Source: an uncultured Bacteroidales bacterium
GTDB taxonomy: Bacteria > Bacteroidota > Bacteroidia > Bacteroidales > UBA932
Length of the DNA: 64,000 nucleotides
Reading direction: 5' to 3'
Assembly: GCA_944323775.1 (NCBI GenBank)
Contig: CALUTT010000018.1
Span: 1 to 64,000 of the forward strand
Below the pieces are notes generated by a model. That model worked only from the letters and a program-made list of their open reading frames with translations, was not told where the DNA came from and did not search any database. Position numbers and translations under genes: made by a program. This document shows, piece by piece, positions 1-9,063 of the stretch. How positions within the stretch are numbered: position 1 is the stretch's first letter; every line of letters begins with the position of its first letter.

Positions 1-76
1 TGCTTACGCAGATGGCGGTAGCGGCAGATGCGGCGAGTAACGCTGCGGCTGTAAGGATGATGATTGCTTTTTTCAT
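1..76 (-). CDS. Exported protein, N-terminal signal peptide only (cut by window edge)
   Basis: Reading leftward from an ATG at 76, the frame stays open to the window edge. It gives about 25 residues: a short Lys-containing start (MKKA), a hydrophobic Ile/Leu/Ala core and small residues, a typical Sec signal peptide. Nothing of the mature protein is visible, so the function is unknown. A consensus promoter lies just upstream on the same strand, which supports a real gene start. Confidence 0.6.
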   Translation of the reverse strand, partial: MKKAIIILTAAALLAASAATAICVS

Positions 77-115
77 GTTGGTTATTGATTTGGTGAATTT
101 TATACCTGATGCGAA

Positions 116-148
116 CAAAGGTAAAAAAAAGTTTTCGATATTTGCAAA
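116..148 (-). promoter_or_regulatory. Bacteroidota-type promoter for the left-edge gene
   Basis: On the minus strand a -33 TTTG (145-148) is followed after 21 nt by TACCTTTG (116-123), an exact match to the TAnnTTTG -7 element. It lies about 40 nt upstream of the ATG at 76. Confidence 0.55.
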
Positions 149-181
149 GGAAAAGTAATCTAATTGCATATACATATAAAA

Positions 182-1576
182 GTGTCCCGTACCCTTTATC
201 TGATTTTTTTGCTGTTTTTAGTTTCCTGTTCGGCCGGAGGCGGCGTGCAGCCTGAGCTGCAGCCCGACGGTGTCCGAGACGCTTCCGCGGAGACCTTGCC
301 CCCGGAGCTGCCTGCGGAGTTCCTTGCCCTGCCGGAGTTATATTCGGCTCCTGAGGACAGCCTCAAGCGGCGGGCTGCGCTGTATCTGCTCGGGTCGTTG
401 CCGGAGCAGTGGCACTACGATGCGGAGTACTTCGACTCCACGGGCTTCAGGAAGAAGGTGATGGACTACGAGGTCATAACTCCGGAGTACCTCGCCGAGA
501 ATATCGAGTATGCCTTCAAGGCGTGGGATCTGCCCTGGTGCCGCCATCTTGACTTCGACGCCTTCTGCTGCCTGATACTTCCCTACAAGATGGCCGACGA
601 GGAGCCTATGTGGTGGCGCAGGCGGCTCTGGGAGGAATATGCCTGGGTGCGCGAGAAGGCCGGATCCACGACCTCGGCCACGGTGCCCTGCCGCCTCGTC
701 AACGACTATGTGAACGGCTGGTTCGTCATCAACTGGGACGACCCCTATCCGCTCGACATGAACTACGACATGGCCCTGCGGCTCCGCGAAGGCGCGTGCT
801 ACGGAGCTTCCACGATGATACTCTATCCGCTCCGGGCTCTCGGCGTGCCTGCCGTGATAGACGGAGTGCCGAGGTGGGTCAACCGCAGCGGGGCGCATTA
901 CTGGAACGCGGTCTACGACAACGGCTCGATGGGCACCTTCAACGGTCCCGACCGCAATCCCGGCGTACACAAGGTGCAGTTCGTCGGCGTAGGGCGTATG
1001 CTCTTCAAGATGCCCAAGGTGTGGCGGAGGGACTACCGAGAGGGCCGGGTCGACGTCACGGCGGAGTATATCCCCGTCTGCGACGTGACGCTGCGGCGTG
1101 TCCCGCGCAGGTTCACCGGGGTCTGCCTCGCGTCTTTCGACAACCGCAGCTGGCAGCCTGTGGCCGAGGCCCCTGTAAGCGGAGGAAAGGCAGTATTCGA
1201 GGATATGGCGCGGGATGTGGTGTACCTTCCGGTGAGTGCCGCCGTGGACGGCCTGCACTATGTCGTGAGCTATCCCTTGCTTGTCAGGGAAGACGGCAGC
1301 TACCGTCTTCTGAAGCCGCGCCTGTTGCGCCGCGAGACGGTGCGTCTTGTCGCCAAGTACCCCGAAGACGACAGCAACAGGATTTTCCCGGGGCAGCGCT
1401 ACGAGTTATTCTATTGGGACGGCAGGTGGAAGTCCCTCGGACAGCAGGTCGCGCGGCACGACTATCTCGAATACAGAAGGGTTCCGAAAGGGGCGCTGCT
1501 GTGGCTGCGCAATCTCGACGAAGGAGTGCAGGAGCGTATATTCATCTATCAGGGAGGACGGCAGATATGGTATTGA
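182..1576 (+). CDS. Lipoprotein with transglutaminase-like domain
   Basis: About 464 aa. The N-terminus is a lipoprotein signal peptide with lipobox LVSC, so the protein is probably anchored to a membrane on the periplasmic or outer face. The centre resembles transglutaminase/protease-like folds: Cys206 in GACYGAS, His239 in GAHYW and Asp257 in GPDRN have the order and spacing of the C-H-D triad. The rest looks like beta-rich accessory domains. GTG at 182 is chosen as start; a TTG at 164 in frame is the alternative, and no ATG is available. It overlaps the next gene by 10 nt, so the two are probably cotranscribed. Members of this superfamily can be peptidases, amidases or transglutaminases; the substrate cannot be told from sequence. 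Confidence 0.75.
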   Translation: MSRTLYLIFLLFLVSCSAGGGVQPELQPDGVRDASAETLPPELPAEFLALPELYSAPEDSLKRRAALYLLGSLPEQWHYDAEYFDSTGFRKKVMDYEVITPEYLAENIEYAFKAWDLPWCRHLDFDAFCCLILPYKMADEEPMWWRRRLWEEYAWVREKAGSTTSATVPCRLVNDYVNGWFVINWDDPYPLDMNYDMALRLREGACYGASTMILYPLRALGVPAVIDGVPRWVNRSGAHYWNAVYDNGSMGTFNGPDRNPGVHKVQFVGVGRMLFKMPKVWRRDYREGRVDVTAEYIPVCDVTLRRVPRRFTGVCLASFDNRSWQPVAEAPVSGGKAVFEDMARDVVYLPVSAAVDGLHYVVSYPLLVREDGSYRLLKPRLLRRETVRLVAKYPEDDSNRIFPGQRYELFYWDGRWKSLGQQVARHDYLEYRRVPKGALLWLRNLDEGVQERIFIYQGGRQIWY

Positions 1577-2619
1577 GAAGGATATTCTGCGGCGCAACTG
1601 GCATCGCCCTTGCGGTCCTGCTGCCTCTTACGGTCAGCTGTACGGCTTCCGTAAGGGTGACTGTGGGCCCGGAGCCGGAGGTGCTGCATGACCCGGAGTG
1701 CCTCGCGTCGGTGATGACCACGGCCAACAACCAGAGGGCCGATACGGCTTTCTATCTTCCTCGCGACACGCGGGTGCGCATAGTGTATCAGGGCGAGGGG
1801 GCAAACTCCGACATGGCTCCGAGCCTTGTGGAGACCTACCACAATGACTGTGTGGAGTTCTATATCGACACCGACGGGACTGACAGGCAGCTGCGCTTTG
1901 TCTGGGGCTCTCGCCTGCTGACCGGGAAGAGCGTGCTGCGCGAAGGTGTGACCTTCGCTCAGGGCGACCCGTCCGATACGGAGTACTGCTTTGAGATAGC
2001 CTTGCCCTGGAAGAGTCTCGGGATAGCCTGTCCCGGGGAGGACGGTTCCCTTATTGTCGACTGCTCGGCGATAGACAACGATGCCGAGTCGCGCAAGACC
2101 CAGATTGCCTGGCATTGCGAGGACAGCAGGATATACGAGGGCAGCGGGAAGCACGGGACGCTCGCCCTCGCCGGACTGCATACGCCGGAGCCGGTTGAGG
2201 TCGACGGGGTGATGGAGCCTTTGTGGGACCGCTGCCCCGCAATGCGGCTGGAGAATGAAATTCTCGGCAAGGTCAGAGACAGCACGGACCTGTCTGCCTC
2301 GTTCCGCCTGCTGTGGGACTATGATGCCGTGTATGTGTTCATCAGCGTCCGCGACGACATCAAGAAGATGGCCGAGGTGCTTTTCGACAGGGCGAGCCTG
2401 CGCGGTCCCTCCGGTGGGGAAGTGTGGCGTCCGTATCTCGGGAAGACTTTCCATGCGGGAGGAGCCCTGAAGAACCGCCGTCAGGAAGACACGCTGCTGC
2501 TCTCCAGAGGCCGCTATACCCTGGAATATTCTACAGATGAGAGTCATTCTGCCGGACATTGGGACGATGTCCCGCCCGCGGAACCGTTCTCCGGAGTCAA
2601 GATATACGCCCTGCAATGA
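1567..2619 (+). CDS. Lipoprotein with two CBM9-like domains
   Basis: About 350 aa with a signal peptide ending in a lipobox (LTVSC). The C-terminal half has the CBM9/DOMON-like pattern: VDGVMEPLWDRC, a central LLWDYDAVYVFISVRDD strand pair. The first half repeats a weaker version (CVEFYIDTDG, FEIALPWKSLGI). CBM9-like domains bind sugars, or in related folds heme, and Bacteroidota often export them as lipoproteins. No catalytic motif is visible. ATG 1567 lies inside the end of the transglutaminase-like gene and the stop overlaps the lepB start, so the three genes form a tight operon. A role in recognising a glycan or glycopeptide is inference. Confidence 0.65.
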   Translation: MVLRRIFCGATGIALAVLLPLTVSCTASVRVTVGPEPEVLHDPECLASVMTTANNQRADTAFYLPRDTRVRIVYQGEGANSDMAPSLVETYHNDCVEFYIDTDGTDRQLRFVWGSRLLTGKSVLREGVTFAQGDPSDTEYCFEIALPWKSLGIACPGEDGSLIVDCSAIDNDAESRKTQIAWHCEDSRIYEGSGKHGTLALAGLHTPEPVEVDGVMEPLWDRCPAMRLENEILGKVRDSTDLSASFRLLWDYDAVYVFISVRDDIKKMAEVLFDRASLRGPSGGEVWRPYLGKTFHAGGALKNRRQEDTLLLSRGRYTLEYSTDESHSAGHWDDVPPAEPFSGVKIYALQ

Positions 2620-3413
2620 AGAAGCTGACTCCGAAACAGGACAAGGTACTCACCGTCGTCATGTGGGTGGTGCTGGCTCTCGCGGCCCTGCCCCTGCTGC
2701 ACTACGGACGCATGGCTCTGGTATGCGACAGCTTCATAGTCAGAGGAAATTCCATGGAGCCAACCCTGCATCAGGGCGAGAGGGTGTGGGGCAAAAAACT
2801 CATAATGGGGCCGCGCATCTATACTTGCTTTGACTTCTCGCACGATACGCTTGCTTGCTTCCGGCTGCCCGGGTTAAGGAAGCCGAGGGTGGGGGACATA
2901 GCCGTGTTCAACTATCCCAGGGGCTGGACGGAAACACGCATGGGTTTCCGCATAAATTATGTATACGCCAAGCGCTGCGTCGGAGTCCCCGGCGACAGCG
3001 TCTCGGTCGAAGGGAGCCGTTACCGCAATTCCCGGGTCGCCGATGTCGGGATTCCTGCCGCGAACGAGGCTGCGCTTGCCGCGACGGACGATTCCCTGCT
3101 GCTCGCCTCGGGCGTCCTGAAGGCGGGGTATTTCGCGGCCCGTGAGGATGAATGGACCATAAAGGACTTCGGCCCCGTGCTGGTGCCCGCTTCCGGAATG
3201 TCCGTCGTGATGGATTCCCTGAACCTTGCCGTGTACAAGGATGTCATCGAATACGAGACGCGTACTGAGGCCTTCCGGTGGCTCGGAAAGAAATATGAGT
3301 TCAGGGACGACTACTATTTTTTTGCGGGAGACAATGTGGCTGACTCCAAGGACAGCCGCTATATCGGTTTTGTCCCCGTGGACTTCATTGTCGGGATAGT
3401 TCCTGACAGATAG
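2616..3413 (+). CDS. lepB: Signal peptidase I
   Basis: 265 aa, family S26. An N-terminal membrane segment (about residues 15-33) is followed by box B GNSMEPTL with nucleophile Ser46, box D around YVYAKRCVGVPGDSV with general-base Lys119, and C-terminal box E DNVADSKDSRYIGFVP. All catalytic elements are present. It cleaves Sec signal peptides at the outer face of the inner membrane. The start ATG overlaps the preceding stop (ATGA). Bacteroidota often carry more than one S26 peptidase; this short single-membrane-segment copy could be housekeeping or dedicated to its neighbours, which the sequence does not settle. Confidence 0.9.
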   Translation: MKKLTPKQDKVLTVVMWVVLALAALPLLHYGRMALVCDSFIVRGNSMEPTLHQGERVWGKKLIMGPRIYTCFDFSHDTLACFRLPGLRKPRVGDIAVFNYPRGWTETRMGFRINYVYAKRCVGVPGDSVSVEGSRYRNSRVADVGIPAANEAALAATDDSLLLASGVLKAGYFAAREDEWTIKDFGPVLVPASGMSVVMDSLNLAVYKDVIEYETRTEAFRWLGKKYEFRDDYYFFAGDNVADSKDSRYIGFVPVDFIVGIVPDR

Positions 3414-3453
3414 TTTCTTGCATATAAGGAATCTTGTTTTTATATTCGTAACC

Positions 3454-4935
3454 ATGAACCAGTTTTTCCGGAAAACTCTGTTCCTTGTCCTTGCCTGTGC
3501 CGGGGCGGGGCAGTTTGCGTCTGCCCAGGAGATGACGCTCGAGACCGTGATTGAAGAGGCCCGGGAGCGGTCCGTCGCCGCGGTGTCCGCTAAATCTGAA
3601 TTCATATCCTCATACTGGGCGTGGCGCTCCTATCTCGCAAGCCGTCTCCCTTCACTTTCGCTGATCGGTAATCTCGGCGGTTTTGACCGCTCTTTGCGCC
3701 TGCTGCAGGACTACAATACCGGCGAGCTGGTCTACCGTTCCAATTTCAGCATGGAGAATTACCTGGGGCTCCAGGCGCGGCAGAACATCACGGCGACGGG
3801 AGGAACCCTTTATCTGTCCACCCAGCTGAACAGGCTGGACCAGTTCGGGGACAATCCGAGCGTGACCTGGTATTCCCAGCCGCTGAACCTGAGCTATGTG
3901 CAGCCCATATTCGGATATAATGACTTCAAATGGCAGAAGCGTATCTCGCCCAAGGAATACGAGAAGGCACGCAGGACATATCTCGAGAGCCTCGAGGACA
4001 TCAACATAACGGCCGTCACCCTGTATTTCAACCTCATGCTTGCCGACAGGAACCTCGAGACGGCCAGGGAGAACTACCGCAACACCCTTGCGATGCTTGA
4101 CGTGTCGCGCAGGAGGCTTGAGCTTGGCAGCATCACCAGGGACGAATATCTCCAGCTCGAACTGCGGATGCTCAACGACAGCCTCTCCATCAACGAGAAT
4201 GAAGTGTCTCTGCGCAAGGCCCGCATGGAGCTCAATTCCCTGCTCGGGTATGACGAAAGCTATGAGATTGTGCCGGTGGTGGAAAGCGGACTCCCGGATA
4301 TAGTCATGGACTATGAGTTCGTGCTCGACAAGTCGGGGACCAATTCTTCGTTCAACATAGATGGCGAAATCAACCTGCTCAACGCGGAGGCCGCAATCGA
4401 GCAGGCCAAGGCAGACAGGGGCATCACCATGTCGCTTAACGCGGCATTCGGCCTCTCGAGTTCCGGGAGCGATCTTCCCTCGGTCTACCGAAGTCCTCTT
4501 GACCAGGAAATCGTAGGCCTGACTTTCTCGATTCCTATATTCGACTGGGGCGAGGGCAGAGGCCGTGTGAAGAAGGCGGAGGCGGCCGCGGAAGTCGTGA
4601 AGGCGAGTGTCAGCCAGGAGCGCAACGACCGTAGGATAAGCCTGTTCACTTCGGTGGGACAGTTCAACAACCAGCGTCAGATTTGCCTCGTGTCCGCCCG
4701 CGCCGAGAACATAGCCCGAGAGCGTTACAGCCTGGTGATGGACAATTTCCGCAACGGCACAGCGAGCGTTACGGATCTGAACACCGCCCGCAGCGAGAGT
4801 GATTCGGCCGTTCAGCAGTACATCACTGACCTGAGCAATTTCTGGGTCTATTACTACACTCTGCGCAAGTACACCCTGTATGATTTCATACTCGGTCAGG
4901 ATATAGAAGTATCACTTGATGAATTGACTGAATAG
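3454..4935 (+). CDS. TolC-family outer-membrane efflux protein
   Basis: 493 aa. A Sec signal peptide (hydrophobic core then FASAQ) precedes two repeats rich in long amphipathic helices (for example the stretches starting LEDINITAVTLYFNLM and GITMSLNAAFGL), typical of TolC trimers that form an outer-membrane beta barrel joined to a periplasmic tunnel. ATG 3454 is preferred over an upstream in-frame TTG at 3418 because it places the signal peptide at the N-terminus. It is the first gene of a tolC-adaptor-RND-RND operon; 3 nt separate it from the adaptor gene. Confidence 0.87.
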   Translation: MNQFFRKTLFLVLACAGAGQFASAQEMTLETVIEEARERSVAAVSAKSEFISSYWAWRSYLASRLPSLSLIGNLGGFDRSLRLLQDYNTGELVYRSNFSMENYLGLQARQNITATGGTLYLSTQLNRLDQFGDNPSVTWYSQPLNLSYVQPIFGYNDFKWQKRISPKEYEKARRTYLESLEDINITAVTLYFNLMLADRNLETARENYRNTLAMLDVSRRRLELGSITRDEYLQLELRMLNDSLSINENEVSLRKARMELNSLLGYDESYEIVPVVESGLPDIVMDYEFVLDKSGTNSSFNIDGEINLLNAEAAIEQAKADRGITMSLNAAFGLSSSGSDLPSVYRSPLDQEIVGLTFSIPIFDWGEGRGRVKKAEAAAEVVKASVSQERNDRRISLFTSVGQFNNQRQICLVSARAENIARERYSLVMDNFRNGTASVTDLNTARSESDSAVQQYITDLSNFWVYYYTLRKYTLYDFILGQDIEVSLDELTE

Positions 4936-4938
4936 CCT

Positions 4939-6003
4939 ATGGACAGAACAGTGGCATTGATGGTGTTTTCGGCGCTTATGCTGGCCGGATGCAGGGAGAA
5001 CGGGGATTCGGCGGCCGGACAAGCCATGCTGGAATACTCCCCCTCGGTCAACGAGGTGGAGGTCATGAGCCTTGAGAAGAAGGATTTTTCCGTTCAGATA
5101 CTCTCGAACGGCAAGGTCAGCCCGATTTCTGGCAGCAGTCTGTCTTTCCCGGCAGGAGGGACGATAGTAAGCATAAACTTCGAGAACGGGGACCGTGTGG
5201 TCAAGGGGGATGTCATAGCCGAAATAGAGAACAGTGAACAGCGGCTTGCCCTGGATGCGGCTTCGATTGCGCTCAGCCGGTCGGAGCTCGAATATCTGGA
5301 CGTACTCGCCGGACTCGGCTATTCCGATGCCGATTCAGCCCCTGAAAATGTCCGGGAGATAGCCCTTGTGCGTTCCGGCCTCGGTGCTTCGCGCAATGAC
5401 TATGAAAAGGCAAGGCTTGCCTTCGAGGCCACGAGCCTCAAGGCACCCATATCCGGAGTGGTGGCGAATATCGGGAAGAAGACCTGGGATGTCACGGACG
5501 GGGATCCGTTCTGCAGGGTGATCGACGACAGCAGTTTCGAGGTCAGGTTCAACATCCTCGAGTCGGAGTATCCTCTCGTGGCGAAGGGCCAGACTGTCAA
5601 GGTCACTCCTTTCGGACAGAACGGCACGGTGCTGCCCGGTACGGTCAGGACAGTAAACCCGAGTATAGACGAAAACGGCCAGATAGAGGTCTGCGCGGCA
5701 CTCGACGGTTCTCCGATGCTGCTCGACGGAATGAATGTCAAGGTCTCGGTAGACAAATACATGGACAGGATGCTGGTGGTTCCCAAGTCGGCGGTGGTCG
5801 TAAGGGACAACCTCGACGTGCTTTTCTGCTATGATTCCGGCCGTGCGCGCTGGGTCTATGTCAATATACTCGCTGCCAACAGCGACAGCTATGCCGTCGA
5901 GGCGAATGCGGACCGCGGAGCGGTGCTTGAACCGGGGGATTCGGTGATAGTCTCCGGCAATCTGAACCTTGCCGACGGTTCCGTAGTCAAAGTTAAAGAA
6001 TAG
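4939..6003 (+). CDS. RND efflux periplasmic adaptor (HlyD/AcrA family) lipoprotein
   Basis: 354 aa. A lipoprotein signal ends in lipobox LAGC at about residue 18. A lipoyl-like half-motif follows (GTIVSINFENGDRVVKGDVIAEIEN), then a short helical hairpin, the second lipoyl half (ATSLKAPISGVVANIGKKTWDVTDG), a beta barrel and a membrane-proximal domain. This is the order of membrane fusion proteins that join an RND pump to TolC. The helical hairpin is short. It sits between the tolC-like gene (3 nt) and the first RND gene (9 nt), so it is the adaptor of this system. Confidence 0.87.
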   Translation: MDRTVALMVFSALMLAGCRENGDSAAGQAMLEYSPSVNEVEVMSLEKKDFSVQILSNGKVSPISGSSLSFPAGGTIVSINFENGDRVVKGDVIAEIENSEQRLALDAASIALSRSELEYLDVLAGLGYSDADSAPENVREIALVRSGLGASRNDYEKARLAFEATSLKAPISGVVANIGKKTWDVTDGDPFCRVIDDSSFEVRFNILESEYPLVAKGQTVKVTPFGQNGTVLPGTVRTVNPSIDENGQIEVCAALDGSPMLLDGMNVKVSVDKYMDRMLVVPKSAVVVRDNLDVLFCYDSGRARWVYVNILAANSDSYAVEANADRGAVLEPGDSVIVSGNLNLADGSVVKVKE

Positions 6004-6012
6004 TTTTTCCCC

Positions 6013-9000
6013 ATGCTGGACAGACTCCTCGGAAAACTGCTGGACAAGACGGTATCGGTCACCATGGTGACGCTGGTGCTGGTGATACTCGGCTGTGTCG
6101 GCATAAGGGCATTGCCGGTCGGCCTGATACCCGAAGTGGACATCCCCTATGTCACCGTACAGGTGGACGCCCCTGACATGTCGGCGCGTGAACTGGACGA
6201 GGCTGTCGTTAGGACTCTGCGCCAGAATCTCGTGCAGACGGGACACCTGAGCGAACTGCACACCGAGTCGAGGGATGGCAGTGCTTCAATCGTGCTGACT
6301 TTCGAGCAGGGGCAGGACATCGACTTTGCCTTCATAGAGGTGAACGAGAAGATCGACAGGAGCATGTCGTCGCTTCCAGGCATAGACAGGCCAAAGGTGC
6401 TGAAGGCAAGTGCGACGGATATCCCGGCATTTTTCATAAATGTCACGCGCAGCGACTTGTCCGGGCAGGATGACGCTTTCCTGGACCTGAGCGACTTCGT
6501 GGCAAGTGTCATTGCCAAGCGCATCGAGCAGCTTGACGAGGTGGCGATGGTCGATGTCAGCGGAACTGCCGACAGGGAGATACTGGTTGTCCCGGATCTC
6601 GAGAAACTCTCGGCCATCGGACTCACTCTCGAAAAGTTCCAGGCGAGTCTGAATGAGGCCAACGTGCGCCTGTCGAACCTTACGATACGTGACGGGGAGT
6701 ACCGCTACAACGTGAAGTTCCGTTCGTTCGCGTCTGACATTTCGGACATAGAGAACATTTATTTCAAGTCCGGCGACAAGCTTTTCCAGATCAGGGACGT
6801 GGCGTCGGTGGTGGAACACAGCGCTGTCCGCAGCGGCCTTGACCGCTCGGACGGAAAGGATGCCATAATGCTCGCCGTAATCAAGCAGAGCGAGGCCAGG
6901 ATGGCGGATCTTAGAAGTTCGATAGCTTCGCTTCTGGATGCCTTCAGGAACGACTATCCCGACATCTCGTTCACCCTCACCCGCGACCAGACCGAACTGC
7001 TCGACTATTCAATACGCAACCTGATACTGAACATCATACTCGCGATACTTCTGGACTGTGCAATCATTTTCCTGTTCATGAAGGATCTGCGTTCCCCGCT
7101 GCTCGTATCCATGTCGATACCTGTGTCGCTGGTGATATCGTTCTTCGTGTTCTATCTTCTCGGGATGACGATAAACATCATCTCCCTGTCCGGACTCCTG
7201 CTCGGTGTCGGTATGATGGTGGACAATACCATAGTGCTCACCGACAACATCACCGCAAGGTGGCAGAGGGGCGAGAAGCTGCGGGATGCGGTGATCGGTG
7301 GAACATGCGAAGTCTCAGGGGCCATGCTCAGTTCCGTGCTCACGACCTGTGCTGTGTTCGTTCCGCTGATCTTCCTCAACGGGCTTGCCGGCGACCTGTT
7401 CTACGACCAGGCCATTACGGTTACCGTCCTACTGCTTGTGTCGTATCTCGTCACGGTCATACTGCTGCCTGTCTACTATTGGGTGCTGTACCGGCGTTTC
7501 GACAGCTTCAGGCCCAACAGGTTCCTCGGAAAGCTGACTTTCAAGACAGGTCTGCGTATCTATGACGCAGGTGTCAACCTGTTCCTGCGCCACCGTTGGA
7601 CTTCGTGGGGCGTTCCTCTGCTGAGTGCTGCAGTGGTCGCGGTATGCGTGGTCTATATGCCCAAGGCGAAGCTGCCCCCGATCAGTTATTCGGATGCGGT
7701 GCTCGACATAGACTGGAACAGCCACATCTCCCTGGAGGAGAACAGGGCCAGGATTATCGCGCTGGAGGACTTTGCAGGGGAGTCCTGTCTTCAGATCAGT
7801 TCAATGGTCGGTGTGCAGCAGTTTGTGCTTGACCATAGCGCCGACCTCTCCATGAACGAGGCTTCGGTATATTTCAAGTGTGAGGATGCTGCCGCCCTGG
7901 AGTCGGTGAAGGAGGCCTTTTCCGAAATGATCGGCTCCACCTGGCCGGATGCGGTGTTCGAATTCGGCACCTCGGGCAACATCTTCGACATGGTCTTTTC
8001 CGGCAATGATCCCGAACTGACGGCAAGGATCAGGCCCGGGTCTGGGACGGAGCTGACTCCGGCGTCTCTGTCGCCTCTGTTGTCGGAGATCTCGATGGCC
8101 TTGCCCGATGTGGCGCTGCCGGCGGTCTCCGTCAAGAAGGATGTACTGTATGTCAGCGATCCCGAGCTGATGAGCCTTTATGATGTCAGCCAGTCTGACC
8201 TCGTTTCGGTCCTGCACAGCGGCCTCAACGGAAACCGGGTGTTCGAGATTGTCCAGGGCGGTGAGTCCATCCCCGTAGTCCTCGGAACCGACATGGTGGA
8301 GATGGATGAGCTCTTCGAACATGCCGCAATCGACAGGGACGGTTATTCGATTCCTCTGAAGTCCCTGCTCAGGCAGACCTTCGAAGAGGATTTCAAGACG
8401 ATAATATCAGGAGAGGAGGGGCAGTACTATCCCCTCGCCTTCGTGGTGCCCTCTTCGTCTGTGCCCCGCATTATGCAGACGCTGCGCGAGGTGGTCGCAG
8501 ACCATCCAGGCTTCGATGTCGGCTTCTCCGGAGCCTATTTCTCCAATGCGCAGATGCTCCGCCAGATGGCGCTCGTGCTGCTTGTCGCGCTTGCAATGCT
8601 GTTCCTGATCCTGGCATCCCAGTTCGAGTCCCTGATCCAGCCTGTGATCATCCTTTCGGAGATTGTCATCGACATCGCATTCAGCCTTGCGGTCCTGTGG
8701 ATTACGGGGACGAGCATCAACATAATGTCGCTGATAGGCCTTGTCGTGGTCTGCGGCATAGTGATCAACGACTCGATACTCAAGATAGACACGATCAACA
8801 GGCTCGTGAAGTCCGGAATGGAGGTGGAGGCGGCGATACATGAGGCCGGGCACCGGAGGCTGAAGGCTATAATCATGACCACCCTGACGACGGTGCTGTC
8901 GGTGGCGCCGTTCATGAGCAGGGGTACCATAGGCGATGACCTGCAGTTCCCCATGGCGCTCGTCATCATTGCGGGACTCACGGCCGGTACGCTTGTCAGC

Positions 9001-9063
9001 CTGTTCTATGTGCCGGCCCTGTATGCGGTAATTTACAAACGCAGAAAATCCGGCGTGAAGTGA
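6013..9063 (+). CDS. RND efflux permease, first of two
   Basis: 1016 aa with the RND layout: a membrane helix near residues 15-35, a large periplasmic porter domain, a block of helices around 330-500, a second porter domain and a C-terminal helix block. In TM4 the proton-relay site reads VDN (Asp404, Asn405) where AcrB has two Asp. In TM10 the Lys of AcrB is replaced (IND, Asn919-Asp920). Such VDN/N forms are known in several HAE-type RND lineages, so activity is likely. Drug, lipid or other small-molecule export is expected, but the substrate is unknown. Its last 4 nt overlap the next RND gene. Confidence 0.87.
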   Translation: MLDRLLGKLLDKTVSVTMVTLVLVILGCVGIRALPVGLIPEVDIPYVTVQVDAPDMSARELDEAVVRTLRQNLVQTGHLSELHTESRDGSASIVLTFEQGQDIDFAFIEVNEKIDRSMSSLPGIDRPKVLKASATDIPAFFINVTRSDLSGQDDAFLDLSDFVASVIAKRIEQLDEVAMVDVSGTADREILVVPDLEKLSAIGLTLEKFQASLNEANVRLSNLTIRDGEYRYNVKFRSFASDISDIENIYFKSGDKLFQIRDVASVVEHSAVRSGLDRSDGKDAIMLAVIKQSEARMADLRSSIASLLDAFRNDYPDISFTLTRDQTELLDYSIRNLILNIILAILLDCAIIFLFMKDLRSPLLVSMSIPVSLVISFFVFYLLGMTINIISLSGLLLGVGMMVDNTIVLTDNITARWQRGEKLRDAVIGGTCEVSGAMLSSVLTTCAVFVPLIFLNGLAGDLFYDQAITVTVLLLVSYLVTVILLPVYYWVLYRRFDSFRPNRFLGKLTFKTGLRIYDAGVNLFLRHRWTSWGVPLLSAAVVAVCVVYMPKAKLPPISYSDAVLDIDWNSHISLEENRARIIALEDFAGESCLQISSMVGVQQFVLDHSADLSMNEASVYFKCEDAAALESVKEAFSEMIGSTWPDAVFEFGTSGNIFDMVFSGNDPELTARIRPGSGTELTPASLSPLLSEISMALPDVALPAVSVKKDVLYVSDPELMSLYDVSQSDLVSVLHSGLNGNRVFEIVQGGESIPVVLGTDMVEMDELFEHAAIDRDGYSIPLKSLLRQTFEEDFKTIISGEEGQYYPLAFVVPSSSVPRIMQTLREVVADHPGFDVGFSGAYFSNAQMLRQMALVLLVALAMLFLILASQFESLIQPVIILSEIVIDIAFSLAVLWITGTSINIMSLIGLVVVCGIVINDSILKIDTINRLVKSGMEVEAAIHEAGHRRLKAIIMTTLTTVLSVAPFMSRGTIGDDLQFPMALVIIAGLTAGTLVSLFYVPALYAVIYKRRKSGVK

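Noticed and set aside
137..144. GATATTTG as a plus-strand promoter of the transglutaminase-like gene
   Set aside because: One mismatch and no -33 element; the same bases better serve the minus-strand promoter.
338..1258. Long minus-strand frames, also over 1549-2616, 5335-6261, 11076-12161 and 17338-18726
   Set aside because: They lie opposite well-supported genes, are rich in His/Arg/Gly and lack family motifs; they are frame shadows caused by high GC at third positions.
3417..3448. CTTG-N20-TATATTCG as a promoter before the tolC-like gene
   Set aside because: Both elements are imperfect and the start would fall on the ATG; the tolC gene may simply be transcribed with lepB.
7210..7230. VDN in the RND pump as a sign of inactivity
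   Set aside because: The D-to-N change at the second Asp is common in working HAE-type RND lineages, so it is not evidence of loss on its own.
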